Translations under genes and position numbers: made by a program
Assembly: GCA_021641225.1 (NCBI GenBank)
Contig: JAJWXI010000058.1
Location: 1-7,839, forward strand
Reading direction: 5' to 3'
DNA from: Collinsella aerofaciens
GTDB lineage: Bacteria; Actinomycetota; Coriobacteriia; Coriobacteriales; Coriobacteriaceae
Length of the DNA: 7,839 bases
Notes under the pieces: generated by a model
What the model saw: only the letters and a program-made list of their open reading frames with translations
Database searches by the model: none
What the model was told of the DNA's origin: nothing
In this document: positions 1-7,485 of the stretch, one piece after another
Layout: each line of letters begins with the position of its first letter
Numbering within the stretch: the first letter of the stretch is position 1

Positions 1-1106
1 AAATACCCGTGCATCAGATTGTTAAAGCCCAGCGGCAGGGCCGAGAGCACCGTGGTCTCGAGCGAGATCACCGCCGCCGTCACAAACAGCTGCTTGAGCG
101 CGCAAAACCGCAGCTCCCGGTTAAGCGTGGCGAGCATCTCCTCCTCGGCCACCATGATGTCGCCCACCACGCCGCCGTCGTTAAACAGGCTGTAGTAGTC
201 ACGGTAGCGCGGATAGAAATTGACCTCGACCGACACCACAAAGTTGACGGTCGTGACGAGTGTGGTCAAAAACGCAATGAGTGCCGGAACGTCATGGTAA
301 GGAGCCCCGTAAAACAGGCCTTTGATCTGCACGCCAATAGGGCCCGCCCAGATAATAACCAGGTGTACGAAAAGCCCCAAGTTGGTAAACAGCCCCGTAA
401 GCGAAAGCGGCATAAATTGGTCGAGCCAGCGCAAAAAACGCCAGGGACTCCGATCACTCTGTGGAAAATACCGGTACAGCAGTACCACATCCCAGGCAAG
501 CATGACGCCGTAGCCTAGGGCGATTGACGCCAACAGGCCCTCGACCGGCGGCAGTCCCAACGCCAGCGCTGCCAGGGCGCACAGGCACGCCACGCCAATG
601 GCAGCCGCAAAACTGCACAGAATGCCACGATAATCCTTGATGGCCGTGAGATAGCTCATACCGTTCCAGTTGACAATCATAATGTTGAACAGCCACAGGC
701 ACAGCAGCCCCTGCAGCAGCGTGGCGCCCGAGAACAGCAAAAAGACGCCGTAGAGCACCGTGCCCGCAACGAGCATGATGGCATTAGATCCCCAAAACGA
801 AGGCAGGATCTCATCCTCGCGCTCGGCAAAAAGCATGTCGGCCAAAAAGCGCGTGACCGGCATGGAAAAAAAGCTTGTGAGCGTGAGCGACGCCAGCAGC
901 GTATAGGTCACCATGCATACCAGCAGGTCCTGGTTGGCGCGCCCCACGCCCCACAGACCGCACAGCACCAAGATACCCACCTGGAGCAGCACACCCAGCA
1001 GCATGGGGCCCGTGCACACAATGCCGGCGTAGCCATAGGCGCGCATCGTGGCAAACAGACCCTTGTGCCTAAACAGGCGCTTGAGCTCAAAACCGATTCC
1101 GGCCAC
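1..1106 (-). CDS. pelG: PelG, Pel polysaccharide membrane transporter (partial, 3' end outside window)
   Basis: PelG is the multi-pass membrane protein of the Pel synthase complex, thought to move the polymer through the cytoplasmic membrane together with PelF. The frame reads 368 codons from a GTG at 1106 and is still open at the left edge. The N-terminus MAGIGFELKRLF is the typical PelG start, which fixes the GTG as initiator. I see about nine hydrophobic segments, roughly at residues 23-50, 62-85, 107-127, 129-146, 162-184, 188-211, 232-253, 273-293 and 335-358. The conserved stretch around residues 272-304 (HDVPALIAFL followed by a YPRYRDYY motif) is also typical. P. aeruginosa PelG has about 456 residues, so roughly 90 C-terminal residues should lie beyond base 1. 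It begins 3 bases after the pelF stop in the same operon. The family call is strong; transport itself is inferred from homology. Confidence 0.95.
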   Translation of the reverse strand, partial: MAGIGFELKRLFRHKGLFATMRAYGYAGIVCTGPMLLGVLLQVGILVLCGLWGVGRANQDLLVCMVTYTLLASLTLTSFFSMPVTRFLADMLFAEREDEILPSFWGSNAIMLVAGTVLYGVFLLFSGATLLQGLLCLWLFNIMIVNWNGMSYLTAIKDYRGILCSFAAAIGVACLCALAALALGLPPVEGLLASIALGYGVMLAWDVVLLYRYFPQSDRSPWRFLRWLDQFMPLSLTGLFTNLGLFVHLVIIWAGPIGVQIKGLFYGAPYHDVPALIAFLTTLVTTVNFVVSVEVNFYPRYRDYYSLFNDGGVVGDIMVAEEEMLATLNRELRFCALKQLFVTAAVISLETTVLSALPLGFNNLMHGY

Positions 1107-1109
1107 CGG

Positions 1110-2537
1110 CTACTCCCCCTCTCTGGGCAGGTCAAACGCACGCGCCGTCTCGTCGTACAGCGCGCGATAGTTGGCGAGCATCTGCTCGTGCAAAAAGTAC
1201 GTGGCGACGCGACGCTGGCCGCGCTCCCCCATCTCAATGCGGCGGGCGCGGCTTGTGCACATGCGCTCCATGGCATCGGCCAAGCCCTTGCGATACATGG
1301 GCGGCGTCACAAAACCTGCCACGCCAAAGTCATCGCCCGGGGCGCCTTCGAGCAGCTCGCGGCAGCAGCCCACCTCGGTCGTCACGCAGGGACGGCGCGC
1401 TGCAAGCGACTCCAGCACGCTGAGCGGCTGGCCCTCGGAGATGCTCGTCAGAATGGTAAAGTCAAGCTTTTCCATGTACTCGACCACGTTGACGCGCCCG
1501 GTAAAGATCAAGTCACGCACGCCCAATGTCTCCACCAGCGCATGACACTCGGCGCCGTACTCCTCATCGTCCACGCCGCCCATGATGTGCAGGCGCACCT
1601 TGGGCAGGCGCTCGTGCAGCTCAAAGAAGGCATAGATCATGGTCTTGACGTCCTTGATGGGCGCCAGACGCACCACCGCGCCAATGTCCACCCAGCCGTC
1701 ATCGGACTTTAAGGGAATATCCTTAAAGCGGTCGAACTGGATGCCGTTGGGAATAACCAGGCATTTGTCAGCATCGCAGCCCATATCGATCTGCGTCTTG
1801 CGGGCGTTATGAAACAAGCTCGTCACGCGGAAGGCGCGGCGGTAGATCTCCTCCGAAAGCAGGTAGAAAAAGCGAATCCAGCGGTCCTTAAACGACGGCA
1901 CCACCCAGTCGGCGCGAATGATCTCTTCCTCGCGCTCGCGGGTATAAATGCCGTGCTCAGTCAGCAGCACCGGAGCCTGGTGAACGCTTGAGCCCAAGCA
2001 GGCGAGCAGGCCGCCGTAGCCGGTCGAGATGGCGTGATACACATCAGCCACCGGCACCTCGCTGCCCAGCAGGTAGAGCACGGGCAGCAACATGGAGCGC
2101 ATAGTGTGGAATGCGTCGGCAAAGGGCGTGTATGGGTACTCGGCCAGGCACACGTCGCGAAAGATATCCATAAACGTGCGGCTCTGCAAAAACGAGAGCG
2201 GATGCACGCGACGGCGCTGGAAGATATCGAACAACACGTCCCAGTCCGGATTGGAGAGCGACACCAGGCGGCGCAGCGCCTCGCGCTCGCGGGCGTTAAA
2301 GTCGGCCTCTTCTTGCTCGCCCGAAAGCCGCAGGGCGTCGTCCAGAAACACCTCGTGTACCTCGACCACGTTGCCGGGCAGCTCGTAGACAAACTTGCCG
2401 CGGTCGGCAGCATGCGCGCCGATCACCCACAGCACAAACTCGTGCTCGGGCATGGCCTGAATGTAGCCGTGCATCCAAGTGGACACGCCGCCGTGCACAT
2501 AGGGGTAGCAACCCTCGAGTACCAAGCAGATTCTCAT
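1110..2537 (-). CDS. pelF: PelF, cytosolic GT4 glycosyltransferase of Pel synthesis
   Basis: PelF is the cytoplasmic GT-B glycosyltransferase that builds the Pel chain from a UDP-sugar and works with the membrane protein PelG. The 475-residue length is close to that of characterised PelF proteins (about 500). The N-terminal signature EGCYPYVHGGVSTWMH at residues 8-23 and TEHGIYTREREEEI at 193-206 are PelF hallmarks. In the C-terminal nucleotide-binding half, R290 and K295 in RLAPIKD fit the donor-phosphate-binding residues of family GT4. E368 and E376 form the EX7E motif of retaining GT4 enzymes (SEGQPLSVLE). No signal peptide or membrane segment is visible. The ATG overlaps the upstream stop (ATGA), and AAGGAGG at 2554-2548 lies 10 bases before it. 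pelG follows after 3 bases. The donor sugar cannot be read from sequence; GalNAc/GlcNAc is inferred from known Pel chemistry. Confidence 0.96.
   Translation of the reverse strand: MRICLVLEGCYPYVHGGVSTWMHGYIQAMPEHEFVLWVIGAHAADRGKFVYELPGNVVEVHEVFLDDALRLSGEQEEADFNAREREALRRLVSLSNPDWDVLFDIFQRRRVHPLSFLQSRTFMDIFRDVCLAEYPYTPFADAFHTMRSMLLPVLYLLGSEVPVADVYHAISTGYGGLLACLGSSVHQAPVLLTEHGIYTREREEEIIRADWVVPSFKDRWIRFFYLLSEEIYRRAFRVTSLFHNARKTQIDMGCDADKCLVIPNGIQFDRFKDIPLKSDDGWVDIGAVVRLAPIKDVKTMIYAFFELHERLPKVRLHIMGGVDDEEYGAECHALVETLGVRDLIFTGRVNVVEYMEKLDFTILTSISEGQPLSVLESLAARRPCVTTEVGCCRELLEGAPGDDFGVAGFVTPPMYRKGLADAMERMCTSRARRIEMGERGQRRVATYFLHEQMLANYRALYDETARAFDLPREGE
1113..1124 (-). promoter_or_regulatory. Ribosome binding site of pelG inside the end of pelF
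   Basis: Read on the minus strand, AGAGAGGGGGAG ends 6 bases before the GTG at 1106. It lies within the last codons of pelF, so ribosomes finishing pelF are placed next to the pelG start. It supports the GTG over internal ATG codons. Confidence 0.7.
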
Positions 2538-4414
2538 TTGTCGCCGCCCTCCTTGCGTGCAATGGTCACCGTCTTGTCCGTGGCTTTAACCAGGTACAGA
2601 TCGCCCGTCAGATGCGTAATCTCGCCACCCGTGACTGCACCCGGCTCGCCGTTGTTGGCACGGAACATGAGCCACGCCTCGTCGTGGAAATTGCCCAGGC
2701 TGAGCGTCCAGGCATCCGCGCTTGTATCCACGCTCACCGTCACGGACGAAAAGCGCTGGATGGCGCCCGAGCATTCCGAACCGGTCTGGCGCCGCAGGTC
2801 GGGCGCAGACTTGGTGAGCCAGTCCAGGTAGTCGGTCAGGCCGCCCTTGTAGACCTCCCAGCCCTCCTTGGCGCCGCGATCGGGATCCAGTAGGTCGTCC
2901 GGATGCATAAAGTGCGTGCTCACGTAGTGCATGTTGAGCTCGGACACGGCAGCCAGGCGCATGTAGGAATCGCCGACCATGCCGCCCGAGACAATGCGCG
3001 GCTGCTCCACAATGCCATCGCTCGCCACGCCAAACTCCTGCACGTACGGCAGGTCGGTGCCATCCTCAAAATACGTACTAGCGATGGTCTTAATGCGCGG
3101 AACGTCGGTGCCGATAAGCTTGCGCGCACGGGCCGAAAGGATATTCGACGGTGGCACATAGACCGAGCCGTGCGCGTTGGGCAGCACCTCATCCTGGAAG
3201 GCTATAAGCTCGTTGAGCGATGCGACGAGCGTCTCCTTGTTCTTCCACGTCTTGTAGTCGTACTGTGTGCCATAGTCGGTATCCCAGAGCGCCAGCGGCT
3301 GATGGTTGTAGCCGTGAAAACCCAGCTCTCCGCCCATCTGCAGCAGCATGCCGCCAAAGTAGCGGAACTGCGTGGTATCGGCCTGGCGCGCGGGCTCGGT
3401 CTGGTTGACCGCGTCCTCGTAGTTTTCGATCATCACGCCGGTAAAGCGAACACCATATTTTTGCGCGAGCTTTTGCAGATCGGGCCACCAGACCTTGGCA
3501 TAAAAGTCGGCGATGGAAAGCCCGTAATCGCGCTTGATGTAGGTGCCGTCGCCCGAGGGCACGGGGCTGGGAAAGTCGTCCAGATAGAAGACAGCGCTGT
3601 TGATGACGGGGTAGGCCGTGGCATCGCCCAGCAGGCTGATCGCCGCGGCGTAAAACCCACGCATGACCTTGTCGTAGACACCGATATTGCACACCACGGT
3701 ACGTCCGCTACCGCAATCATTCGACCAAATGAGCGGGGCGCCCGCATCGCCGGTCTTAGCCCACACACGAGCCGTTTCGCGCAGCGAAACCGAAAGCGAC
3801 GAATCGAAGGGGTCCGAGAGCTCGTAGCGCTCTCCCCCGCCCAGCATAAAGACCTCGCTCGGCACAATGCTTTCGGCTTTTACATAGTCATATCCGGCAG
3901 ATTCAATGCCAAGCTTGGGAGCAATCACTTGCAGATAGCCCGAGTTATCCGGAGGCATGGCGAGCATAAGCGAACCGCCGGCACTCACCCAACTCATAAT
4001 GTCGCTCAGGTGCGTACCGAGCCCATCGAGCGACGGCATGAGCAAAATCACGCGATCGTAGGAAGTCAGCGAGGGAATGGCATCCGCGCCGTCCAGGGCA
4101 AGGTCCACGTCGCGGTGCGCGATCTTCATGTCGAGCAGGATCTGTTCGAACTGCTCCTTTACGCCCTCGACACCAGCTTGATCGGAATCGGTAATGACCA
4201 GGCACGTGGGCTTTTGGCCAAATATTGCCGAGGAAGCCGGTACCGCATCGTTTGCGGCAAGCATCCCCAGCTTATGCTGGCCCACACTGTACTGTACGCC
4301 GGCGCGCTCCACCAGCAGCACGGCCGCCATGGCAATAAAGACCGCCCACACCACAAGCAGCCCCATCCAGCGAAAATGGCCCGCACGGTCGCGGATATGC
4401 TGTACCACGCTCAT
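2534..4414 (-). CDS. pelA: PelA-type membrane-anchored polysaccharide deacetylase (Gram-positive PelA-DA)
   Basis: This is probably the extracellular deacetylase that removes N-acetyl groups from Pel and makes it cationic. It has 626 residues from the ATG at 4414. Residues 1-15 are basic and cytoplasmic; 16-36 form one membrane anchor with no lipobox or clear cleavage site. Residues about 68-265 form an alpha/beta domain (beta strand CLVITD at 71-76), and 272-510 a CE4-like deacetylase. Visible catalytic features are YLDDFP (D279, D280; base and metal aspartates), the metal pair HGYNH (H367, H371), YVPPS near 419 and HFMHPDD (H504). Residues about 550-620 form a beta-rich tail. P. aeruginosa PelA has an N-terminal glycoside hydrolase; none is present here. 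The architecture resembles DUF2194/PelA-DA proteins of Gram-positive Pel clusters. The ATG overlaps the pelE stop (ATGA); the ATG of pelF overlaps its own stop. The symbol is by homology to the deacetylase half. Confidence 0.9.
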   Translation of the reverse strand: MSVVQHIRDRAGHFRWMGLLVVWAVFIAMAAVLLVERAGVQYSVGQHKLGMLAANDAVPASSAIFGQKPTCLVITDSDQAGVEGVKEQFEQILLDMKIAHRDVDLALDGADAIPSLTSYDRVILLMPSLDGLGTHLSDIMSWVSAGGSLMLAMPPDNSGYLQVIAPKLGIESAGYDYVKAESIVPSEVFMLGGGERYELSDPFDSSLSVSLRETARVWAKTGDAGAPLIWSNDCGSGRTVVCNIGVYDKVMRGFYAAAISLLGDATAYPVINSAVFYLDDFPSPVPSGDGTYIKRDYGLSIADFYAKVWWPDLQKLAQKYGVRFTGVMIENYEDAVNQTEPARQADTTQFRYFGGMLLQMGGELGFHGYNHQPLALWDTDYGTQYDYKTWKNKETLVASLNELIAFQDEVLPNAHGSVYVPPSNILSARARKLIGTDVPRIKTIASTYFEDGTDLPYVQEFGVASDGIVEQPRIVSGGMVGDSYMRLAAVSELNMHYVSTHFMHPDDLLDPDRGAKEGWEVYKGGLTDYLDWLTKSAPDLRRQTGSECSGAIQRFSSVTVSVDTSADAWTLSLGNFHDEAWLMFRANNGEPGAVTGGEITHLTGDLYLVKATDKTVTIARKEGGDK

Positions 4415-5316
4415 CGGGCCTCCTCTCCGTTGCGCCAAAACGCCAGTTCCTCGCGGTTGGCGGCGCTCAAGTATACATGCTGTTTGTCAATCGCATCGAT
4501 CACGCGGTGGACTTCGTCACCGTCGCGGCGCATCACCGCAAGGCGCAGGCAAAGCATCCAAACCTCCTGCTCCTCGGGCACGTCGAGCACCAGCTGGTCG
4601 GTCACGGCCTGCGCCTCGTCGATCTGTCCGACATCGGCCAGCGCCGTCGCGTATCGAATGCGCAGCTCAAGGGTCTCCTCGCGCTCGCAGCGACGCGCAA
4701 GCAGGCGCGCGTACTGTTGGCGCTGAATCTGAGCCACGCGCCCCTCGGCCACGCCCGAGCCCAAGTATTCACCAAGAAAATCGCAGTATTCATTGAGGTT
4801 TTGCGCGCCCGGGTCCGTCTTAAAGGCACGCTCCAGCTGCTGCAGTTTAAGGTCGGACTCCTTGGAGATCTGCGCCACCGCCGTCGCGGCATAGTGAGCC
4901 ACCTCAACGTCGTCGTTAAGCTTAGCCGCCTGCAGCTGCGCCAGGTAAGCGTCGGGCTCCTCGGTGAGCATGGAGAGCATTAGGCGGCGCCGTTCTGCCG
5001 GGTCGTTGATGATGAGCGCCTCCTCGAGCGGCACTACGCCTGCATCGTCCTCACCACTCGGTACCGACATACTACGATGCAGGTCGTCGTTGAAGCGCAG
5101 CGACTCCAGCGCAGACTCTTTCAGCCCCTCGCCAAACGCCGTTCCGCGGACCGATAGCAGAACCACCAGCAACGGGCCCCACAGCGGCACCAGCACTATC
5201 ACAGCCAGCATATGCCCGCGCACCGGCAGCAGGCCCAACTTCATAAGCGTCCACAGCACCAGGCAAACCAGCGCATGAATCAGCAACAAGACGGCGGCAA
5301 CGACAAGCGAGATCAA
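4411..5316 (-). CDS. pelE: PelE, membrane-anchored helical-repeat scaffold of the Pel complex
   Basis: PelE is a small membrane protein with a cytoplasmic TPR-type domain that acts as an assembly partner in Pel synthase complexes. The 301-residue length is close to P. aeruginosa PelE (about 330). Two hydrophobic segments lie at residues 2-25 and 36-56, followed by a wholly helical, charged region. Residues 95-150 carry the PelE-like pattern (VPLEEALIINDP, then VEVAHYAATA at 137-146). Residues about 155-295 look like repeated antiparallel helices (TPR-like), for example QYARLLARR, RYATALADVGQIDEAQAV and EVWMLCLRLAV. The start is TTG in a TTGA overlap with the pelD stop, supported by a GAGGGGGG site 6 bases upstream and by the first membrane segment beginning at once. 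Low primary-sequence conservation is normal for PelE, so the call leans on position between pelD and pelA as well as on the repeats. Confidence 0.9.
   Translation of the reverse strand: MISLVVAAVLLLIHALVCLVLWTLMKLGLLPVRGHMLAVIVLVPLWGPLLVVLLSVRGTAFGEGLKESALESLRFNDDLHRSMSVPSGEDDAGVVPLEEALIINDPAERRRLMLSMLTEEPDAYLAQLQAAKLNDDVEVAHYAATAVAQISKESDLKLQQLERAFKTDPGAQNLNEYCDFLGEYLGSGVAEGRVAQIQRQQYARLLARRCEREETLELRIRYATALADVGQIDEAQAVTDQLVLDVPEEQEVWMLCLRLAVMRRDGDEVHRVIDAIDKQHVYLSAANREELAFWRNGEEAR
4419..4428 (-). promoter_or_regulatory. Ribosome binding site deciding the pelA start
   Basis: GGAGAGGAGG on the minus strand ends 4 bases before the ATG at 4414. An in-frame TTG at 4438 would add 8 residues (the extension contains RRGG) but has only a weak GAGG upstream. 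The strong site and the ATGA overlap favour 4414. Confidence 0.7.
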
Positions 5317-7451
5317 GCGGCGCCCCCCTCACCGTCACCGGTGTCAGCAATATGCCGCAGCAGCGCCACGATGTCCTCGCCGTCGACGGGCTCCACCGCA
5401 AGCTGCTTTGCACTCAGGCGCTCGCGGATAATGGGCAGATCGCACGCCTTTGCCTGGCGCATAAGCAGGTAAAGCACGTCGCCGTCGACCAAGCCCGCCG
5501 CATCGCTCTCGCGGATTGCCGACCCAATTGCGCCCACCAGCTCGCCGACAGGCTCCATGCCCGGTACCACGCGCAGGAGCAAAAAGCTGCCCATCTTGCC
5601 ATCTGCCAGCGCCTGCTCGGCCGCGAGCTCTTGGCCAAAGGCAGCCTGTTTGAGCACGCAAGTGCCGTCAACGCAGCGTTTATCCTGTGCCACCGCCTCA
5701 TAGTCAAAGGCACGGCCCAGCGCGCTTTCGACCAGGCCGCACAAGATGCGGAACAGGTTTTGGTAATAGAGCGTCATTTGGTTTTCGGCCGCACTACGCA
5801 CAAAGATCAACACGGCGGGTGCCCCATCGCGCTCGATCGTGTATCCAAACATGGGAAGCCCCGGCGTCAGCTCGCGGTTCACCCACAGATTCGAACGACC
5901 CCCGTCGCCCAAAAGAGGTGCAAGCTGCTCAAGCGTGAGCGAGCGTGCGGCATCTTCGGCAATCGCGGGACTTGCTGCCACCAGCCGTGCAAATGCTCCG
6001 CCCGAAACATGGTAGATCGCCACCGAATCGTTCTCGAGGATCTCGCCCAGAAGCTCGCAGCACTTGCGATAGATGTCGCGTGGGTTGAAGACGTCAAGCT
6101 CCTGCGTTACGGCAAAGATCTTGCCAAAGCTGTCGTGGCGACCCACGATCTGGCGCCTGTACGCGCGCTTGTCCTCGATCGCGTCATGGTAGAGCTGCGT
6201 AAGGAACGTATTGCGGTTGCGCACGAGCTCGTTTTGATCGCGCTCCGCCCTAATGGCTTCGCTGTTGCGCAGCTGCACATAGCCGCACACGGCACCCACA
6301 ACAAAGTACGCGATAAACGGCAGCCAGTTGGACGGCTCGTAGAACAGGCCCTGGAAGGTATAGCCGTACAAAGTAAAGTAACTCGCAGCCAAACCCACCG
6401 ACGCCAGCAGCGCCGCAACCAGGCCAAAGTCCAAGCCATACAGCGTGCCGATGAGCACCACGTAGAGCAGGCGATAATCGAGCATGTTGAGCTGGGTCGA
6501 TTGGGAGAACAAGCGCTCCAGCACTTCAAAGAGCACCCAGGCGGCTGCCGTCTCCAGGCATTTGACAGGCAGCGTGCGCATTTGAATGCGGTCGATGGCC
6601 GCGCGCAAGGGGTTGACCTTCTTTGCACGGCCAGCATCCCAGCGAGCCTGAATGGTCGAGAGGTCGCGCAGCAAGTCGTAGCGCTGAAACCAGCCATAGC
6701 GCACGCGAGCGACGTCGCTGGCGGGCAGGGCGTAGCCGGCAGAATCGCCATAGGCAACTGAGAGCCCTGGGAACAGTGCCTGAAGGGCCTCGCCCACCTC
6801 ACCCACCGTGTGATGGAAGGTATCGGCTACGTCGAGAGTCTCAAAGTTACCATTCCAGCTGTCGAAGATACGGCGTACCAGCACCGCAAGCTCCTCGGCA
6901 CACAGCAGAGGAAACGCCGCATCCTGCGCGCCCTGCAGAGCGGCCGATCCGGTTGAGCATTCGTCGAGCATCGGCACCAAAAACGGGTCCTCCAGCGTGG
7001 CAGACGCGGTATACAGGAACGGCACGCGCAGGATCTTAGTCTGAACGCCCTCGCGAGCAGCGTAGTAGCGGCACAGGTCGTTGGCTGCGTGCGCGATAAT
7101 GCCCTTGCCCGTTCGCCCCGCGGCATCGGCGGCACCCTCGGCACCCGCGGGACCTGCTATATACAACAGCTGGATCCGGCGACCCGCGCACGCACGAAAG
7201 ACCGAGCGCAGCAGCTCGATATCGCCCACGGTATCGGTATGCGGGGTTAGGTAATTAGACAGGTAGACCGCGCGGTCGAACTCGTAGGCCTGCTCCAAGT
7301 GCTGGAGCAGCTCTTTCCACGAGGCATGGGGCGACGACTCATCGCGGCGCGCTTCCTGCGCGGCTACAACCTTAACGTGGTCCCCGGGGAACGCCTTGGC
7401 ACAAAAGTCGTCATCGACATACACGGTATTGCCAACAACCAGCACTTCCAC
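5313..7451 (-). CDS. pelD: PelD with N-terminal SDR-like domain, c-di-GMP receptor of Pel synthesis
   Basis: PelD is the membrane receptor that switches on Pel synthesis when it binds cyclic di-GMP. Numbering is from the GTG at 7451 (712 residues). Residues 1-290 resemble an extended SDR/NAD-dependent epimerase (MEVLVVGNTVYV, later NYLTPHTDTVGDIELLR and ILRVPFLYTA) but lack the glycine-rich motif and the catalytic YxxxK. Four membrane segments follow at about 296-314, 325-342, 343-360 and 374-392, then a long charged helix (393-450), a GAF domain (about 453-585) and a degenerate GGDEF domain (about 597-700). In the latter, GGDEF reads DGDVL (656-660), so no cyclase activity is expected. The inhibitory-site motif RESD (647-650) sits exactly five residues before it, as in c-di-GMP-binding receptors. 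ATG codons at 7496 and 7487 are alternative starts (727 or 724 residues) but lack a ribosome binding site. It is first in the operon. The family call is firm; the start is less so. Confidence 0.93.
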   Translation of the reverse strand: MEVLVVGNTVYVDDDFCAKAFPGDHVKVVAAQEARRDESSPHASWKELLQHLEQAYEFDRAVYLSNYLTPHTDTVGDIELLRSVFRACAGRRIQLLYIAGPAGAEGAADAAGRTGKGIIAHAANDLCRYYAAREGVQTKILRVPFLYTASATLEDPFLVPMLDECSTGSAALQGAQDAAFPLLCAEELAVLVRRIFDSWNGNFETLDVADTFHHTVGEVGEALQALFPGLSVAYGDSAGYALPASDVARVRYGWFQRYDLLRDLSTIQARWDAGRAKKVNPLRAAIDRIQMRTLPVKCLETAAAWVLFEVLERLFSQSTQLNMLDYRLLYVVLIGTLYGLDFGLVAALLASVGLAASYFTLYGYTFQGLFYEPSNWLPFIAYFVVGAVCGYVQLRNSEAIRAERDQNELVRNRNTFLTQLYHDAIEDKRAYRRQIVGRHDSFGKIFAVTQELDVFNPRDIYRKCCELLGEILENDSVAIYHVSGGAFARLVAASPAIAEDAARSLTLEQLAPLLGDGGRSNLWVNRELTPGLPMFGYTIERDGAPAVLIFVRSAAENQMTLYYQNLFRILCGLVESALGRAFDYEAVAQDKRCVDGTCVLKQAAFGQELAAEQALADGKMGSFLLLRVVPGMEPVGELVGAIGSAIRESDAAGLVDGDVLYLLMRQAKACDLPIIRERLSAKQLAVEPVDGEDIVALLRHIADTGDGEGGAA
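5323..5330 (-). promoter_or_regulatory. Ribosome binding site for the TTG start of pelE
   Basis: GAGGGGGG on the minus strand, within the last codons of pelD, sits 6 bases before the TTG at 5316. This makes a rare TTG start credible, together with the TTGA overlap in which TTG opens pelE and TGA closes pelD. Confidence 0.7.
5502..5513 (-). other. c-di-GMP-binding RxxD (I-site) motif of PelD
   Basis: Codons CGC GAG AGC GAT encode R647-E-S-D650. The five-residue spacing to the degenerate signature DGDVL equals that between RxxD and GGDEF in inhibited diguanylate cyclases, and it corresponds to R367/D370 of P. aeruginosa PelD. Binding itself is inferred. Confidence 0.75.
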
Positions 7452-7457
7452 CGTGCG

Positions 7458-7469
7458 CTCCCCCTCCCC
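7458..7469 (-). promoter_or_regulatory. Purine-rich ribosome binding site favouring the GTG start of pelD
   Basis: GGGGAGGGGGAG on the minus strand ends 6 bases before GTG 7451. It resembles the sites used by pelE and pelG in this operon. With the GTG, the protein opens directly on the first Rossmann strand (MEVLVVG), as is usual for this fold. The ATG codons at 7496 and 7487 have no comparable site. Confidence 0.6.
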
Positions 7470-7485
7470 AAATTTAGCTTTTGCC

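Noticed and set aside
2034..2831. 265-codon plus-strand frame antisense to pelF and pelA
   Set aside because: No family features, and it crosses a junction between two well-supported minus-strand genes.
4415..4438. Longer pelA start at TTG 4438
   Set aside because: The ATG at 4414 has a strong AGGAGG site and the same ATGA overlap used elsewhere in the operon. The extra residues are basic and of no known use.
2903..4726. 607-codon open frame on the plus strand, antisense to pelA and pelE
   Set aside because: It is a GC-rich shadow. The composition is rich in H, R, A and V with no recognisable domain, and the opposite strand carries clear catalytic motifs and coupled starts.
5352..6761. 469-codon open frame on the plus strand, antisense to pelD
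   Set aside because: Low-complexity HQRA-rich translation without motifs or ribosome binding site. It mirrors the GAF/GGDEF and membrane region of pelD.
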